Below are positions 1 through 11,860 of a stretch of 64,000 nt of DNA, in pieces. Source of the stretch: Haliotis asinina. Lineage: Eukaryota; Mollusca; Gastropoda; Lepetellida; Haliotidae. A model generated the notes under the pieces. The model did not search any database, was not told the DNA's origin, and worked only from the letters and a program-made list of their open reading frames with translations. The DNA is taken from NCBI RefSeq assembly GCF_037392515.1, contig NC_090291.1, forward strand, positions 17,573,501 to 17,637,500. Direction: 5' to 3'. Position 1 is the stretch's first letter. Each line of letters starts with the position of its first letter. Position numbers and translations under genes: made by a program.

Positions 1-172
1 TTCGCGAACGCACAAACTAAATTTAATAAAAATAATGTAAGGCTTGGGTCATTACATCCGTTATTTGATCGGCAAGAGTATGAAATGAAGCGTTATGACC
101 ATGCATACATAACGAAATGAATGCATCATGCGTGTGTACAAACGACCATGACAGTATATACAGTGGTATCAA

Positions 173-175
<3 letters not shown>

Positions 176-218
<43 letters not shown>

Positions 219-221
219 GGG

Positions 222-223
<2 letters not shown>
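176..223. repeat. (GA)n microsatellite, first block
   Basis: Nearly pure GA dinucleotide run with a few GGGA interruptions. It is followed by a 41-bp unique segment that recurs after the second GA block, so the two blocks probably arose by duplication. Confidence 0.95.
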
Positions 224-520
<297 letters not shown>

Positions 521-527
521 GTCACGA

Positions 528-1047
528 TTACAAAGATTTTATTTTGGACGTGGTGGCTCATTTCTAGACTTGACAAACCGGTTACAAACTTTTCTCATGC
601 TCCAAGCTGAACAAATGGCCTTTGTGGAATGAATTTTTTCGGGTATACAAACGGATCGCCACTGAACTGAATCAGTATGTTGTGTGTCGCATCTGCTGGT
701 CAGGGTGACCTCGACATTCCTAAAGCAGCTGTGTGATCATTGTTTGTTTTGTTCCTTCATGTTTAATAGCAGTCTGAGATTACACAGTTTTTATTTACAA
801 AGATTTTACTTTGGACGTGGTGGCTCATTTCTAGAGTTGACGAACCGGTTACAAACTTTTCTTATGCTCCAAGCTGAACAAATGGCCTTTGTGGAATGAA
901 TTTTTTCGGGTATACAAACGGATCGCCACTGGACTGAATCAGTATGTTGTGTGTCGCATTTGCTGGTCAGGGTGACCTCGACATTCCTCAAGCAGCTATG
1001 TGATCATTGTTTGTTTGTTTTGTTCCTTCATGGTTAATAGCAGTCTG
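528..1047. repeat. Direct tandem duplication, about 267-bp period
   Basis: Positions 528-776 and 795-1047 carry the same sequence (beginning TTACAAAGATTTTA) with scattered substitutions. No protein homology was recognised in either unit. The first unit directly follows the second GA block and its 41-bp flank. Confidence 0.9.
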
Positions 1048-1378
1048 GCAGATATCTATAATCATTGTAGTAAAGATTTTGTGGTTTTTATTAATTGCTG
1101 AACATTACAGACATAGTAATTACAATTTTTAAAAACATTTAATGAACATGTGTCACGCTGCAAGAGTATGTTTAGGTGTGCACTATATATCTGGTACAAA
1201 CACTTTCTAATGATGAGAAAGGCGGTAGTCATAGTCATGGTAAGGTAGTTAAGCTGATAAGGACTCTGTGTACTACAGTACAGACAATGAGAAAATAACC
1301 CTCAATAGGGGTTGTGAACTGTCACTTTCCATGATAAGGAATATAAAAGTTGCCATCATTCACATGAATGTGAGATCT

Positions 1379-1695
1379 GTATGGGTAGATGTACAGTTAG
1401 ACATCCAGCTGTATGGGGTGGATGTACAGCTGTATGGGTAGATGGACAGTTGAATGGGTAGAAGATGTGCAGATGTATGGTAGAGGTTGTGCAGGTGTAT
1501 GGGAGGATGAACAACTGTACATGTATGGGGTGGATTTACAGCTGTATGGGTGGGTGTACAGGTGTATGGGTAGATGTGCAGTTGTATGGGTGGATGTATA
1601 GGTGCACCATATGTCATATTTGGGTAGATTACAGCTGTATGGATTGATATACAGATGTACGGGTGGATTACAGCTGTATGGGTAGATGTGCATCT
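1379..1695. repeat. Minisatellite, unit about 20 bp
   Basis: Degenerate tandem units of the type CAGCTGTATGGGTAGATGTA, roughly 15 copies with length variation. Spurious Tyr/His/Pro- or Met/Gly/Trp-rich reading frames cross it. Confidence 0.85.
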
Positions 1696-1699
1696 TTAC

Positions 1700-2650
1700 G
1701 TATGCCTGCGAAGCTGTACTATTAGCATATTGGAAGATAAGTGGGCTGAGAGATGGTGATCTACTGAGACAGTTCCATAGATCGGTCAGCAGACTGATAC
1801 ACATGCTGGGATTACCTTTTCAAATCCACACATTCTACTGAAGTCCTGGGCCTCCCAACAGCTACTTAGTGGTTTTCTTGATGTGTGGTAGGCTTCAGGC
1901 TAACGTTGCAATTAAATGTCTTATTGATAGTGTCAGCTATGCTTTCACACAAGCCTGAGTAAATGAACCATGCTATTCAGTTCCTGCTTTTTGATCCACC
2001 CAGGTTATTTTGTCTGACCCATTGTTAATGTGCAGCCATTACATTAACCTCCCTGTTGCATCCAAGAACATCATGACTTTATTCAGGCCAACAGGCTCCA
2101 ACTTTAGTTTTTAAGTGCATTGTTTTAGAGGCCACTCTCGAGACACTCTTGTAATTTCTTAATAAACCTGATGTACACGTGGGGCCTTGCTTGGTGTATA
2201 GCTATAGACATGAATGAACGCATTATGAATCACAATGTTTACATTCCGACAGCGCATATAGGTTGTAGATTGAATGTGTTAGTGTGTTTGTTATGCATGA
2301 CAAAAATAGTTCCGTCTCAACGTGACCTAATATGGAGGTCATCGGTAATCCAGTCAAGTCGTTAAAATGTCAGGTTAAGTCGTGACGACACAGGTCAAAG
2401 CGATATGAAACTAGTGTGACGTACGAGATGCAACGAGTATGCAACTACCCACACGTTGACCACGTGGGTTTATTGCAATACGCTGTGTCGTTATTTCGTT
2501 CAAGCTTAATATACTGAAAGCCATTAAATTGGTATTTGTCATCCTAGAACTTACAAAACTTGTATTGAAGATTTCTTTCCTCCGGTACAGATGATGTAGG
2601 GATACAAGGCTGATATTCTTGCCCATTTCGAGTTTGACTCCCAGAACATT
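1700..2650. other. Intergenic, no gene recognised
   Basis: No exon with recognisable protein homology and no repeat family identified elsewhere in the window. Short reading frames here are under 100 codons and look random. I checked this stretch for a TM1 exon of the SLC6 gene downstream and did not find one. Confidence 0.6.
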
Positions 2651-2946
2651 CCTCTTTCATGAGACCCGTGAAGGTCCCGTGGTAGAATAGGCCTTCAGCA
2701 ACCCATGCTTGCCATAAAAGGCGACTCAGCTTGTCGTAAGAGGCGACTAACGGGATCGGGTGGTCAGGCTGGCTGATTTGGTTGACGCATGTCATCGGTT
2801 CCCAATTGCGCAGATCGATGCTCATGTTGTTGATCACTGGATTGTCTGGTCCAGACTCGAATATTTACAGACCGCCGACATATAGCTGTAATATTGCTGA
2901 GTGCGGCGTAAAACTAAACTCACTCACTCACTCACCTCTTTCATGA
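2651..2946. repeat. 12-bp target-site duplication around SINE S1-1
   Basis: CCTCTTTCATGA occurs at 2651-2662 and 2935-2946, immediately outside the SINE. This is the hallmark of target-primed insertion. Confidence 0.9.
2663..2934 (+). mobile_element. SINE family S1, copy 1
   Basis: The element begins GACCCGTGAAGGTCCC and contains the landmarks GGCGACTAACGGGATCGG and GTCTGGTCCAGACTCG. It ends in a GCTGAGTGCGGCGTAAAACT tail followed by ACTCACTC units. At least three other good copies lie in the window (32870, 39193, 54242), all with perfect target-site duplications. No reading frame of its own. The tail resembles that of the neighbouring LINE, which probably supplies the reverse transcriptase. 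Confidence 0.9.
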
Positions 2947-2949
2947 ACT

Positions 2950-2961
2950 TCGATGCTTAAA
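2950..2961. repeat. Left target-site duplication of LINE dimer
   Basis: TCGATGCTTAAA at 2950-2961 matches 11473-11484 perfectly. The two copies bracket both LINE units together, not each separately. Confidence 0.85.
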
Positions 2962-3365
2962 GGCACCCGTGGCGAGCCGCCTCCTCGTGGTGGGTGCTGG
3001 GTAACGCCGTTCACCCCCGTTGTGGACCCGGGGGAATATTTGGTCCACCAACCCGTTTGCCGTGGGTTGCGGCCCGTGTCGGCAGAGGAGGGGATCCTGG
3101 TGGTTGAGGGCAATAGGGGCTTGCAACCGTGTCCCTGTTGCTCTATACACCACTTTGGCCCTGACTTCGCCTAGACGGGTGGTTGAATGGGCCCTTTTCA
3201 ACCAATCGGCTGGTCATGCCAAGCCCTGTGCATGAAGTATATATATATATGTCATTGCACAAATTTTTATTTGGACTTTCATTTTCGGTCTTGGCGTATT
3301 TGTTCATTGAGCTTTTCTAATTGTAAATTGCACTTTTGAAGTTCTGAACTTTTGCCTAGAGTCTT
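2962..3365 (+). promoter_or_regulatory. LINE 5' leader, putative internal promoter
   Basis: The GC-rich stretch 2962-3235 contrasts sharply with the AT-rich surroundings and begins directly after the target-site duplication. Elements of this type usually carry an internal promoter here. I see no defined motif, so the regulatory role is inferred from position and composition. Confidence 0.45.
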
Positions 3366-3543
3366 ATGCCCAGAAGGCGGTGGCTCATGGGCCAATCTGG
3401 TAGATTAATTATTTCTAATTCTTCTGCTGGAGTATATCATCCAGATATCCTTGGTGCTGCAAGCTGCTTTAGCATTGTCCTTGTGATACTCCGTAGTGGG
3501 TGGGGAGCTCGGATGATGAACCATATTGCACTAACCATGGCTT

Positions 3544-4753
3544 ATGAAACTCCAACCAAAAAAAACAAAACGTCCACTTGATATTGACCCTGTTGATACT
3601 GACCATAGACCGTCTGCATCGACTGAGTATTGGCCGCGTTTCATTGTAATTGAGACTCCTGACAAGACACCGATAAAGCTTAACACCTTTGCTGTATCCA
3701 AGGGTATTCAAGGTATTGCAAGGGATGTGAAAAACATTAGACGCTTACGTTCGGGTGCGCTGTTAATTGAATGCGTGAAAAAGCAACAATCTACCAACCT
3801 GATGAACACTAAATCTTTTGTGGGCATTCCGGTCACTTTCTCTCCGTACGAAATCTTGAACACGAGTAAAGGTATCGTTAGAGATCGGGATCAATTGTTT
3901 GCTGATATGTCGGACCTTGATATAGGATGTGAAATGAAAGTGTGCTCTATGTTAAGCGTACCTGTTTACTTTTTCATCTCCAAATGCAACCAAATCAGTG
4001 AAGGCAGGCTACTGTAACATTCCAGTTGATACCTACATTCCAGGTGTTTTAAATGCCAGAAATATGGACACGGTGTAAATACTTGCACATTGTCTGTTGT
4101 GTGTGCTCACTGTGGTGAGAAGACACACACAACAGAAGATTGTGACAGTGATTATAAAATGCACCAATCGCTCAGACGACCATACGTTATTTTCTAAACA
4201 GTGTCCTATTTGGAAAGAGCAAATGGAGATCAATAAAATAAATTTCACTCAAAATATCTCTTTTTCTGAGGCAAAAGAAAAACTGGTAAAGAGATCTGAT
4301 CTTCCAGAAAGTTATGCTACAGTAGCTAAAACATCATCGGGGTCTAGCTCTGAAACAACATCAAGCACAGGCTGCCAAACTACCTTGACATGGGTAAATT
4401 GTGATTCTCCACAGCTTTTGTACCCTGCTATATCATCACAGACTGAGGAATCACTTCTTAGTACATCAAAGTCTTCTTCTGATCACAAATCATCATATCA
4501 GTCACACTCAAAGTCTCAATCGACAGCTGATAGTCAACAAACGGTGAAAACTAAACCGAAGGCAAAGTCTGATGCTTCAAAACAACAAAGTGGCAGAGCT
4601 CCTAAAGGGTCACAGAACATAATTCAATTGTTCAATAAATGCGGGTCTCTTGAAGACATGGACGTTTCTGAAAACGTCCATTCAAGGGCAAATAGCTTGT
4701 CGCCCTCCAAAAGAGTGCGGGGTATATCCCCAATAAATCCCCCCAAAAGATAG
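3544..4753 (+). pseudogene. LINE ORF1 (gag-like RNA-binding protein), broken
   Basis: Nucleic-acid-binding protein that would package the LINE RNA. The N-terminal part (3544-4017) reads WPRFIVIETPDKTPIKL and an RRM-like region. After an in-frame stop at 4015-4017 the same frame resumes with a CX2CX4HX4C knuckle (about 4045-4086) and a second one (CAHCGEKTHTTEDC, 4108-4149). An extra A in the run near 4155-4160 shifts the frame into the Ser/Thr/Lys-rich C-terminal part, which runs to 4753. The start is uncertain: an ATG at 3366 lies in another frame. Confidence 0.8.
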
Positions 4754-4764
4754 TTTATTCCAAT

Positions 4765-7700
4765 AATATTGCACAGTGGAACTGCAGAGGATTGAGGACT
4801 AATTTACATGAATTACAGCTATTAGTCCAAGATTTTACACCTTCAGCGATATGTCTCCAAGAGATATATTTAAAACAAACCGATACATTTGACATTCGTC
4901 AATTTAATGCATATCATTGTTTTGCACCTCCGGGTGATAGGGCCACTGGCGGATCTTCCATTCTAGTCAGACAAAACGTTATTCAAAGTCCTATTTTACT
5001 TATTACTAATATGCAGGATGTTGCTGTGAGAATTAGATTACATGTAGCATTTACGCTATGCTCTCTTTATATTTCACCGTCTTCGACGTTTGCTAAAACT
5101 GATCTTCAAGCTCTATATGACCAACTCCCGAAGCCCTGTATTATAATGGGAGATTTAAATGGACACAACCCACTCTGGAGTGGTGTAAATACAAACACTA
5201 AAGGTACGTTGTTGGAAGACGTTTGTTATGACAATGACTTATGTATTTATAATGATGGTTCCAACACATATTTACACCCTGGTACAGGGACCTATTCTGC
5301 TCTTGACTTGTCACTCACAAATTCAGAACTACTCAATGAATTTGAATGGTCAGTCCGCAATGACCTCTGTGGAAGTGACCATTTTCCTACTATACTAAAA
5401 TCTGTAACTCCATCTGATGTTCCTCCATCATCAAGACGAAATTTTAAAAAGGCTAACTGGGCTTTATATGAAACACTGTGTTCTGAAAAACTTAAACCCG
5501 AACGGTTTATTGACGTTCCTGATGCTATTAAATGCTTTTCTGATGAATTGAACTCCATAGCTGATGAGTGTATACCAAAGTCCTCTGCAGTGCCACATAT
5601 TCGCAAACAAGCTAGGAAGGCAAGGAAAAAAGCAGAACATTATTTCCGTCGCCATCCTATGGTGCATAATGTAAATAAATTTAACATTTTAAATGCTAAA
5701 GCACGGCGTACTTTTAAACAGAACAAACGCCAATCTTGGCAAAATTATGTATCTAAAATAAATTCTCGGACACCCATGTCCAAGGTATGGACCATGGTCC
5801 AAAAAATTAAAGGTAAAGGTACTAAATCTACTGTCCATCATCTTAAACATGGAGATCAATTACTTACGGATAAATCAGATATCGGAAATAAACTCGGCGA
5901 AACCCTTGCTAAACACTCTTCCTCTTCTAATTATATACCTAAATTCCAGCAGTATCAAAAACAACAAGAAAAGAAAACTATTAATTTCAACTCAGATAAT
6001 GGGGAAGATTATAAGGAAACTTTTTCTATTCATGAACTCCATACTGCTCTTGATCAAGTTCATGATACTGCTACAGGAGCTGATAACATACATTATCAAC
6101 TCCTGAAGCACTTACCAGAATACTGTTTAGAGACGCTCTTATCAATTTGTGATGATATTTGGACTTCCGGGAAATTTCCTTCTGGCGTGATGCCATAGTA
6201 GTACCAATACCTAAACCTGGACGTGATCATACGGATCCATCCAATTATCGTCTGATTTCATTAACTAGCTGTGTTTGCAAGACCATGGAACGCATGATAA
6301 AAAATCGACTTGTTTGGTACTTTGAAACAAATAACCTCATAACAGATTCCGTAAAAACAGAAGTACTGTCGATCACTTGGTGCGTTTGGAATCATTTGTA
6401 AAAAACGCGCTGATTAATAAACAACAAGCTGTGTCTATCATTTTTGATCTCGAGAAGGCATGTGACACAACCTGGAAATATGGCATTTTGAGAGATGTTC
6501 TAAATCAAGAACCAACTGTATACATTTCTGCCGTAAATATAAACCTAATAAAGACCCAGAACTATTTCTAAGTGGCACCGCTATCAAAGTTGTCTAGGAG
6601 GCCAGGTTCTTGGTACTTATTTTCGATTCACATTTGACCTTTTTGCCCCATATTAAATCCCTGAAAGCCAAATGCTTGAAGGCACTCGATTTATTAAAGG
6701 TTGTTTCTAATTCAAAATGGGGAGGAGATCAGACTACCCTCCTTCACTTGTATAGATCACTCCTCCGCTCAAAACTTGATTATGGCTCTATCGTATATGG
6801 TGGAGCCTGCAAAAGCAACCTGAAACTGTCCATCACCAAGGTCTAAGACTTAGTCTTGGTTCTTTTAGAACTTCACCTATTGACAGTCTCTATGTTGAGG
6901 CTGATGAACCATCTCTTGAGCAGCGACGTATTAAGTTAGCTTTACAGTACATTACTAAACTATACTCTAATGAATCTAACCCTGCCAATAACTGTGTTTT
7001 CAATCCCCTATACGAGGATTTATACAATAAAAAATCTTCTCTTGCCCCGCCTCTAGGACATAGAATTAAACCATTTCTTTCTTCGGCTGGCATTCAACTG
7101 GAAAACATATCTCCCTTCCGTCTTCTTTCTTCTCCTCCTTGGCAGTTCGTTAGGCCCCAAGTGGACCTAACATTAACCACATTTAAAACATCAGAAACTA
7201 ATGTATTACAATATAAACAAGAATATAATCAACTAAAACATAAATATAGCAATTATAAATCCTTATTTACAGATTGGTCCAGGGATGGTGGCGCTGTGGC
7301 TTGTGCCACTGTCATTAGATCCGGAAGAATATCTTCTAGATAACCAGACAATAGTTCTATTTTTACTGCAGAAGCTAACGTCATATTAACAGCTCTTAAA
7401 TATATTCAAAGACATCATAAACGTAAACAATATATAATCTATTCAGATTCTCTTTCTTGTCTTCAGGCGATTAAAAAATTATCATGTAAACATCCACTTT
7501 TAATTGATATTATTGAATTGTATAATGATCTTGCTACTGGCCAATACGACATCGTCTTCTGTTGGTTACCCAGTCACGTAGGCATATCTGGTAACACAAT
7601 GGCCGATCTTGCTGCCAAGGCAGCACTCAACAAATCTGTGACACCACTTCTTATTCCATACACTGATTTTAAAGCTAACATTAGATCTTACATCCGTGAT

Positions 7701-7964
7701 CTGATGCAGAAGAAGTGGGACACCCAAGTAGGCATCAACAAATTACATGAAATAAAACCCTATATTGGTTATTCCTACTTGGGTTGTCAGTCCAGATTTG
7801 AAGAGGCAATCATGCGCCGATGTCGTATTGGCCATACTAGATATACTTATGAATACCCGTTGAAAGGTGAGGATCCTCCGTTTTGTATCCCTTGTGATGA
7901 GAGAACCACGGTCAAGCATATCCTGCTTCACTGTGTTGAAGTCTCCATCATAAGGGAAATGTAA
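4765..7964 (+). pseudogene. LINE ORF2 (endonuclease-RT-RNase H), copy 1, broken
   Basis: Polyprotein that nicks the target and copies the LINE RNA. Endonuclease motifs are clear (WNCRGL near 4773, AICLQE, IIMGDLNGHNPLWSG, SDHFPT near 5380). The reading frame is lost at about 6183, where four bases present in copy 2 are missing. The RT segment with GVPQGS and Y-x-DD is deleted near 6500-6600. RNase H follows at about 7260-7660 (FTDWS with Trp for the usual Gly, AEAN, YSDS, PSHVGISGN), with a stop at 7341. A C-terminal CX2C...H...C motif (FCIPCDERTTVKHILLHC) ends the ORF. Confidence 0.88.
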
Positions 7965-8606
7965 AAACAACTAAGGACCATTTTAACACCGTAAGTTCTC
8001 ATGTAATTCTTGGATTTTTAAAAGAAATTGATTTCATCATTGAATTTTGATTATTATGTTCTGTAGATAGCTGCATTTTAATTCATGGTAGTTTAGATTA
8101 GTAACTTGAATTGTTAGTGGCTGTACCCTCAAAGGGGGTTGAAGTACCATAAAATTATTGTTCTCCTGAGAGGGTACGTAAGTCCCAAAACATTTCGTGT
8201 ACGTTTAGACTTCCACCGTAACATATGTGTATTTTTAATGTTTGGGTAGATGTGACTAAATTGCTAACAGCTGAAGGGATGATGTAAATCCAACTAGGGT
8301 CCATGCAGGTAGCAAAGGCACTGTAAGTCCCCATTGTCCCTAGCATGGTGATCTACCTTCAGTTGTTGGCAATCTATAGCCTGATTTTATGTTGTATTGC
8401 CCGATTGTATGCTGTATTGCCCGATAGTGATATCAGTTTTAACTTTCCACGCTAGTTTTAATTCAAATTGTGATATTCTAGTTGTTTTACTGTCCTTCGT
8501 CGACAGATTTTATAATATACATACAGTCCTTTCCTTTGTTAAATGTTCTTGTCACAATATGGCTGGGATATTGCCGATGTGACGTTAAATATTAACTCAC
8601 TCACTC
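7965..8606 (+). mobile_element. LINE 3' UTR and tail, copy 1
   Basis: Non-coding 3' part of the LINE with landmarks CTGAGAGGGTACGTAAGTCC, GAAGGGATGATGTAAATCC, CCTTCGTCGACAG, and the terminal ATATTGCCGATGTGACGTTA plus ACTCAC units. Pieces of exactly this region are scattered through the whole window in both orientations. Confidence 0.9.
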
Positions 8607-8610
8607 CCAC

Positions 8611-10864
8611 TACTAAATCTACTGTCCATCATCTTAAACATGGAGATCAATTACTTACTGATAATTCAGATATTGCTAATAAACGGGGCGAAACTCTCGT
8701 TAAACAGTCTTCCTCTTCTAATTATGTACCTAAATTTCAGCAATATAAAAAACAATAAGAAAAGAAAACTATTAATTTCAAGTCTGATAATGGGGAAGAT
8801 TATAAGGAAACTTTTTCTATTCATGAACTCCATACTGCTCTTGATCAAGCTCATGATACTGCTACAGGAGCTGATACCATACATTATCAACTCCTGAAGC
8901 ACTTACCAGAATACTGTTTAGAGACGCTCTTATCAATTTGTGATGATATTTGGACTTCCGGGAAATTTCCTTCTTCATGGCGTGATGCCATAGTAGTACC
9001 AATACCTAAACCTGGACGTGATCATACGGATCCATCCAATTATCGTCCGATTTCATTAACTAGCTGTGTTTGCAAGGCCATGGAATGCATGATAAATAAT
9101 CGCCTTGTTTTGTGAAAAGCGCGCTGATTAATAAACAACATGCTGTGTCTATCTTTTTTGATCTTGAGAAGGCATATGACACTACTTGGAAATATGGCAT
9201 TTTAAGAGATTTACATGACTTCGGGTTGCGAGGTTGTTTGCCTGAATTAATTGCCAAGTTTTTATATAAAAGACAATTCCAGGTCCGTGTGGGTTCTACC
9301 CTGTCTGTTCATTACAATCAGGATCAGGGTGTTCCACAAGGCAGTATTTTGTCAGGCACCCTTTTTAGCATCAAGATCAACAGTTTATCTAAAGTTTTAA
9401 ACGATTCAGTTGATGGATCGTTATATGTGGATGATTTTAATATTTCTTGTCGTGGTAAAGATATGCATACCATTGAACGGCAATTGCAGTTGTATTTAAG
9501 CAAGATAAATAAACGGTGCCTTGAAAACGGCTTTAAATTTTCTAAATCAAAAACTAAATGAAAGTGGTGTCAAATTCTAAATGGGGAGGGGATCAAGCTA
9601 CCCTTCTCCATCTGTATCGATCACTCGTACGTTCTAAACTTGATTATGGCTCCATCGTTTATGGTGGAGCATGCAAAGGCAACCTTAAACTTCTTGATTC
9701 TGTCCACCACAAAGGTTTAAGACTTTGTCTTGGGTCTTTCCGAACTTCACCTATTGACAGTCTTTACGTTGAGGCCGATGAACCATCTCTTGCACAACGC
9801 CGTATCAAATTATCTTTACAGTAGATCACAAAACTATATTCTAACGAATCTATCCCTGCATATAACTGTGGTTTCAATCCTCTTCATGAGGATTTGTACA
9901 GCAAAAAGTCTTCTCTTGTTCCGCCACTTGGGCTCAGAATAAAGCCGTTTATTGCTGCTGCTGGTATTGAGCTGGACAATATAGCTCCTTTCCGTGTTCT
10001 TTCCTCTCCCCCTTGGCAGTTGGTTAGGCCACAGGTTGACCTAACATTAACTACATTTCAAAAAAGAGAAACGAACGAATTGCAGTATAAACAAGAATAT
10101 AATCAATTGAAACATACATATCACAATTACAAATCCTTATTTACAGATGGGTCCAAGGATGGTGGCGCAGTTGCATGTGCTACTGCCATTGGATCCAGAA
10201 CAATCTCTTCTAGATTACCAGACAATAGTTCTATTTTTACAGCAGAAGCTAACGCCATATTAACAGCTCTTAAATATATTCAAAGACACCATAAACGTAA
10301 ACAGTATATAATCTATTCCGACTTTCTTTCTTGCCTTCAGGCTATTAAAATATTTCTTGTGGACATCCACTTTTAATTGAAATTTTTGAATTGTATAATA
10401 ATCTTGCTACTGGCCAGTGTGACATCTCTGGTAACACATATGCTGAACTTGCTGCTAAAGCAGCACTCAACAAATCTGTGACACCACTTCTTATTCCTTA
10501 CAGTGATTATAAAGCCACCATTTGATCCACCATTTGATCTTATATCCGTGATCTGATGCAAAAGAAGTGGGACACCCAAGTAGGCATAAATAAATTACAT
10601 GAAATAAAACCCTATATTGGGTATACCTACTTTGGTTGTCAGTCCAGATTTGAAGAGGTAATCATGCGACGATGTCGCATTGGCCACACAAGATACACGC
10701 ACGAATATATACTGAAAGGTGAGGATCCTCCGTTTTGTATCCCTTGTGATGAGCGAGTCACGGTCAAGCATATCCTGCTTGACTGTGTTGAATTCTCCGT
10801 CACAAGGGATACATTTTTCAATGTCAAAACTATCAAGGACCTTTTTACCACTGTTCGTTGTCAT
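8611..10864 (+). pseudogene. LINE ORF2 RT-RNase H fragment, copy 2
   Basis: RT motifs are better preserved than in copy 1: FFDLEKAYDTTW near 9150, GVPQGSILSGTLF near 9330 and a Y-V-D-D catalytic box near 9425. RNase H motifs FTDGSKDGGA and AEANA lie at 10140-10260. Breaks include a stop at 8756-8758, a missing stretch near 9110 between RT blocks 1 and 2 that copy 1 retains, a missing stretch near 9558 and further stops after 10370. The C-terminal CX2C...H...C motif is at about 10735-10790. Confidence 0.87.
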
Positions 10865-10966
10865 TTAATCATTGTTTTTTTTAAAAGGAAATCGATTTCA
10901 TGGTTGAATTTTGAGCAATATGTTTCTGTAGACAGATATATTTTAATTCATGGTAGTTTAGATTAG

Positions 10967-11472
10967 TAACTTGATTTGTTAGTGGCTGTACCCTCAAAGG
11001 AGGTTGAAGCATTGTAACATTATTGTCCTCCTGAGAGGGTACGTAAGTCCAAAAACATTTGATGTAAATTTAAGTCTACCAGGTTTTTAATCGTAGTATT
11101 TGTGCTATTTTAATTTTGACTAGCATTTCATACGGTCTCCAGAGGCTGAAGGGATGATGTGAATCCAACGAGAGTCCATGCAGGTAGCTAAGGTACTGTA
11201 AGTCCCCATGGTCCCTAGTATGGTGATCTACTTCCAGTCGTTGGAGATCTATAGTCTGTTTTTATATTGTTTTGTCCAGATAGTGATATTAGTTTTAACT
11301 TTCCACACTAGTTTTAAATTGTAACTGTGATATTCTAGTTGTTCTACTGTCCTTTGATGACAGGTTTATTTATGAAATACGTATCTTCCGTTTCAGTATT
11401 AAATGTTCTCGCCACGATATGGCTGAAATATTGCCGATGTGACGTTAAATATTAACTCACTCACTCACTCAC
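10967..11472 (+). mobile_element. LINE 3' UTR and tail, copy 2
   Basis: Same landmarks as copy 1's 3' UTR, ending in ACTCACTC units directly against the right-hand target-site duplication. Confidence 0.9.
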
Positions 11473-11484
11473 TCGATGCTTAAA
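11473..11484. repeat. Right target-site duplication of LINE dimer
   Basis: TCGATGCTTAAA, identical to 2950-2961. It marks the 3' boundary of the composite insertion. Confidence 0.85.
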
Positions 11485-11689
11485 ACTGAACCTTTGACAT
11501 TCCTCGTAAACAGAACTGCAGTCATGAAACACGTTGTGCACGTCCATTACTTGCACCTAGGCCCCTTCAAAGCACAGGGAATTGTAAAACTGACTGACGT
11601 TGAGAAAATGTCATGCTTGACACAAGACGAATAAAATCAGTTTCTCGCTATGGTTAGCGGCGTTTCTTCAGACATGACGATTGTCAGAC

Positions 11690-11860
11690 ACTGTAACGTG
11701 CATCCAGCTCGGCGGGACCGCAATATCCGAGAGTCAAACTTGCGAAATCGTTTCTAAGCACCTGCTAATACTGCAAAGAGGACAACTGGGACAAGATACC
11801 AAAGGATGCGAAGACGCCTTAACGCAGAATTAACGTACACTTTGCATATGGACGTCAACA
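11690..11860 (+). pseudogene. Possible Tc1-like transposase relic (helix-turn-helix part)
   Basis: Conceptual translation gives RDRNIRESNLRNRF, a stop, then APANTAKRTTG and RRRLNAE. This order resembles the N-terminal DNA-binding part of Tc1-like transposases (DR-I-LRNRF ... TVRRRL). No terminal repeats or catalytic part are visible, so this is a relic at best. Confidence 0.45.

Larger units (their letters stand above)
2962..8606 (+). mobile_element. I/Nimb-like LINE, copy 1, near full length
   Basis: Non-LTR retrotransposon with a GC-rich 5' leader (2962 to about 3240), a gag-like ORF1 with CCHC knuckles, and an ORF2 with apurinic-type endonuclease, reverse transcriptase, RNase H and a C-terminal zinc-finger-like motif. 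It has a 3' UTR of about 600 bp and an ACTCACTC tail instead of poly(A). The RNase H domain together with an EEP endonuclease points to the I superfamily (I/Nimb/ingi-like). Both ORFs are broken by frameshifts, stops and an internal deletion, so it is not autonomous. Clade assignment is from domain order only. Confidence 0.88.
8611..11472 (+). mobile_element. LINE copy 2, 5'-truncated, fused to copy 1
   Basis: This copy begins abruptly at sequence equivalent to copy 1 position 5820 (TACTAAATCTACTGTCC), 4 bases after the ACTCACTC tail of copy 1. It runs through RT, RNase H, 3' UTR and tail. No target-site duplication separates the two copies. The shared duplication at 2950 and 11473 brackets the pair. 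Confidence 0.88.

Noticed and set aside
1360..1804. His/Pro/Tyr-rich and Met/Trp/Gly-rich small proteins
   Set aside because: They follow the 20-bp minisatellite in several frames at once, so they reflect repeat structure and not selection for protein.
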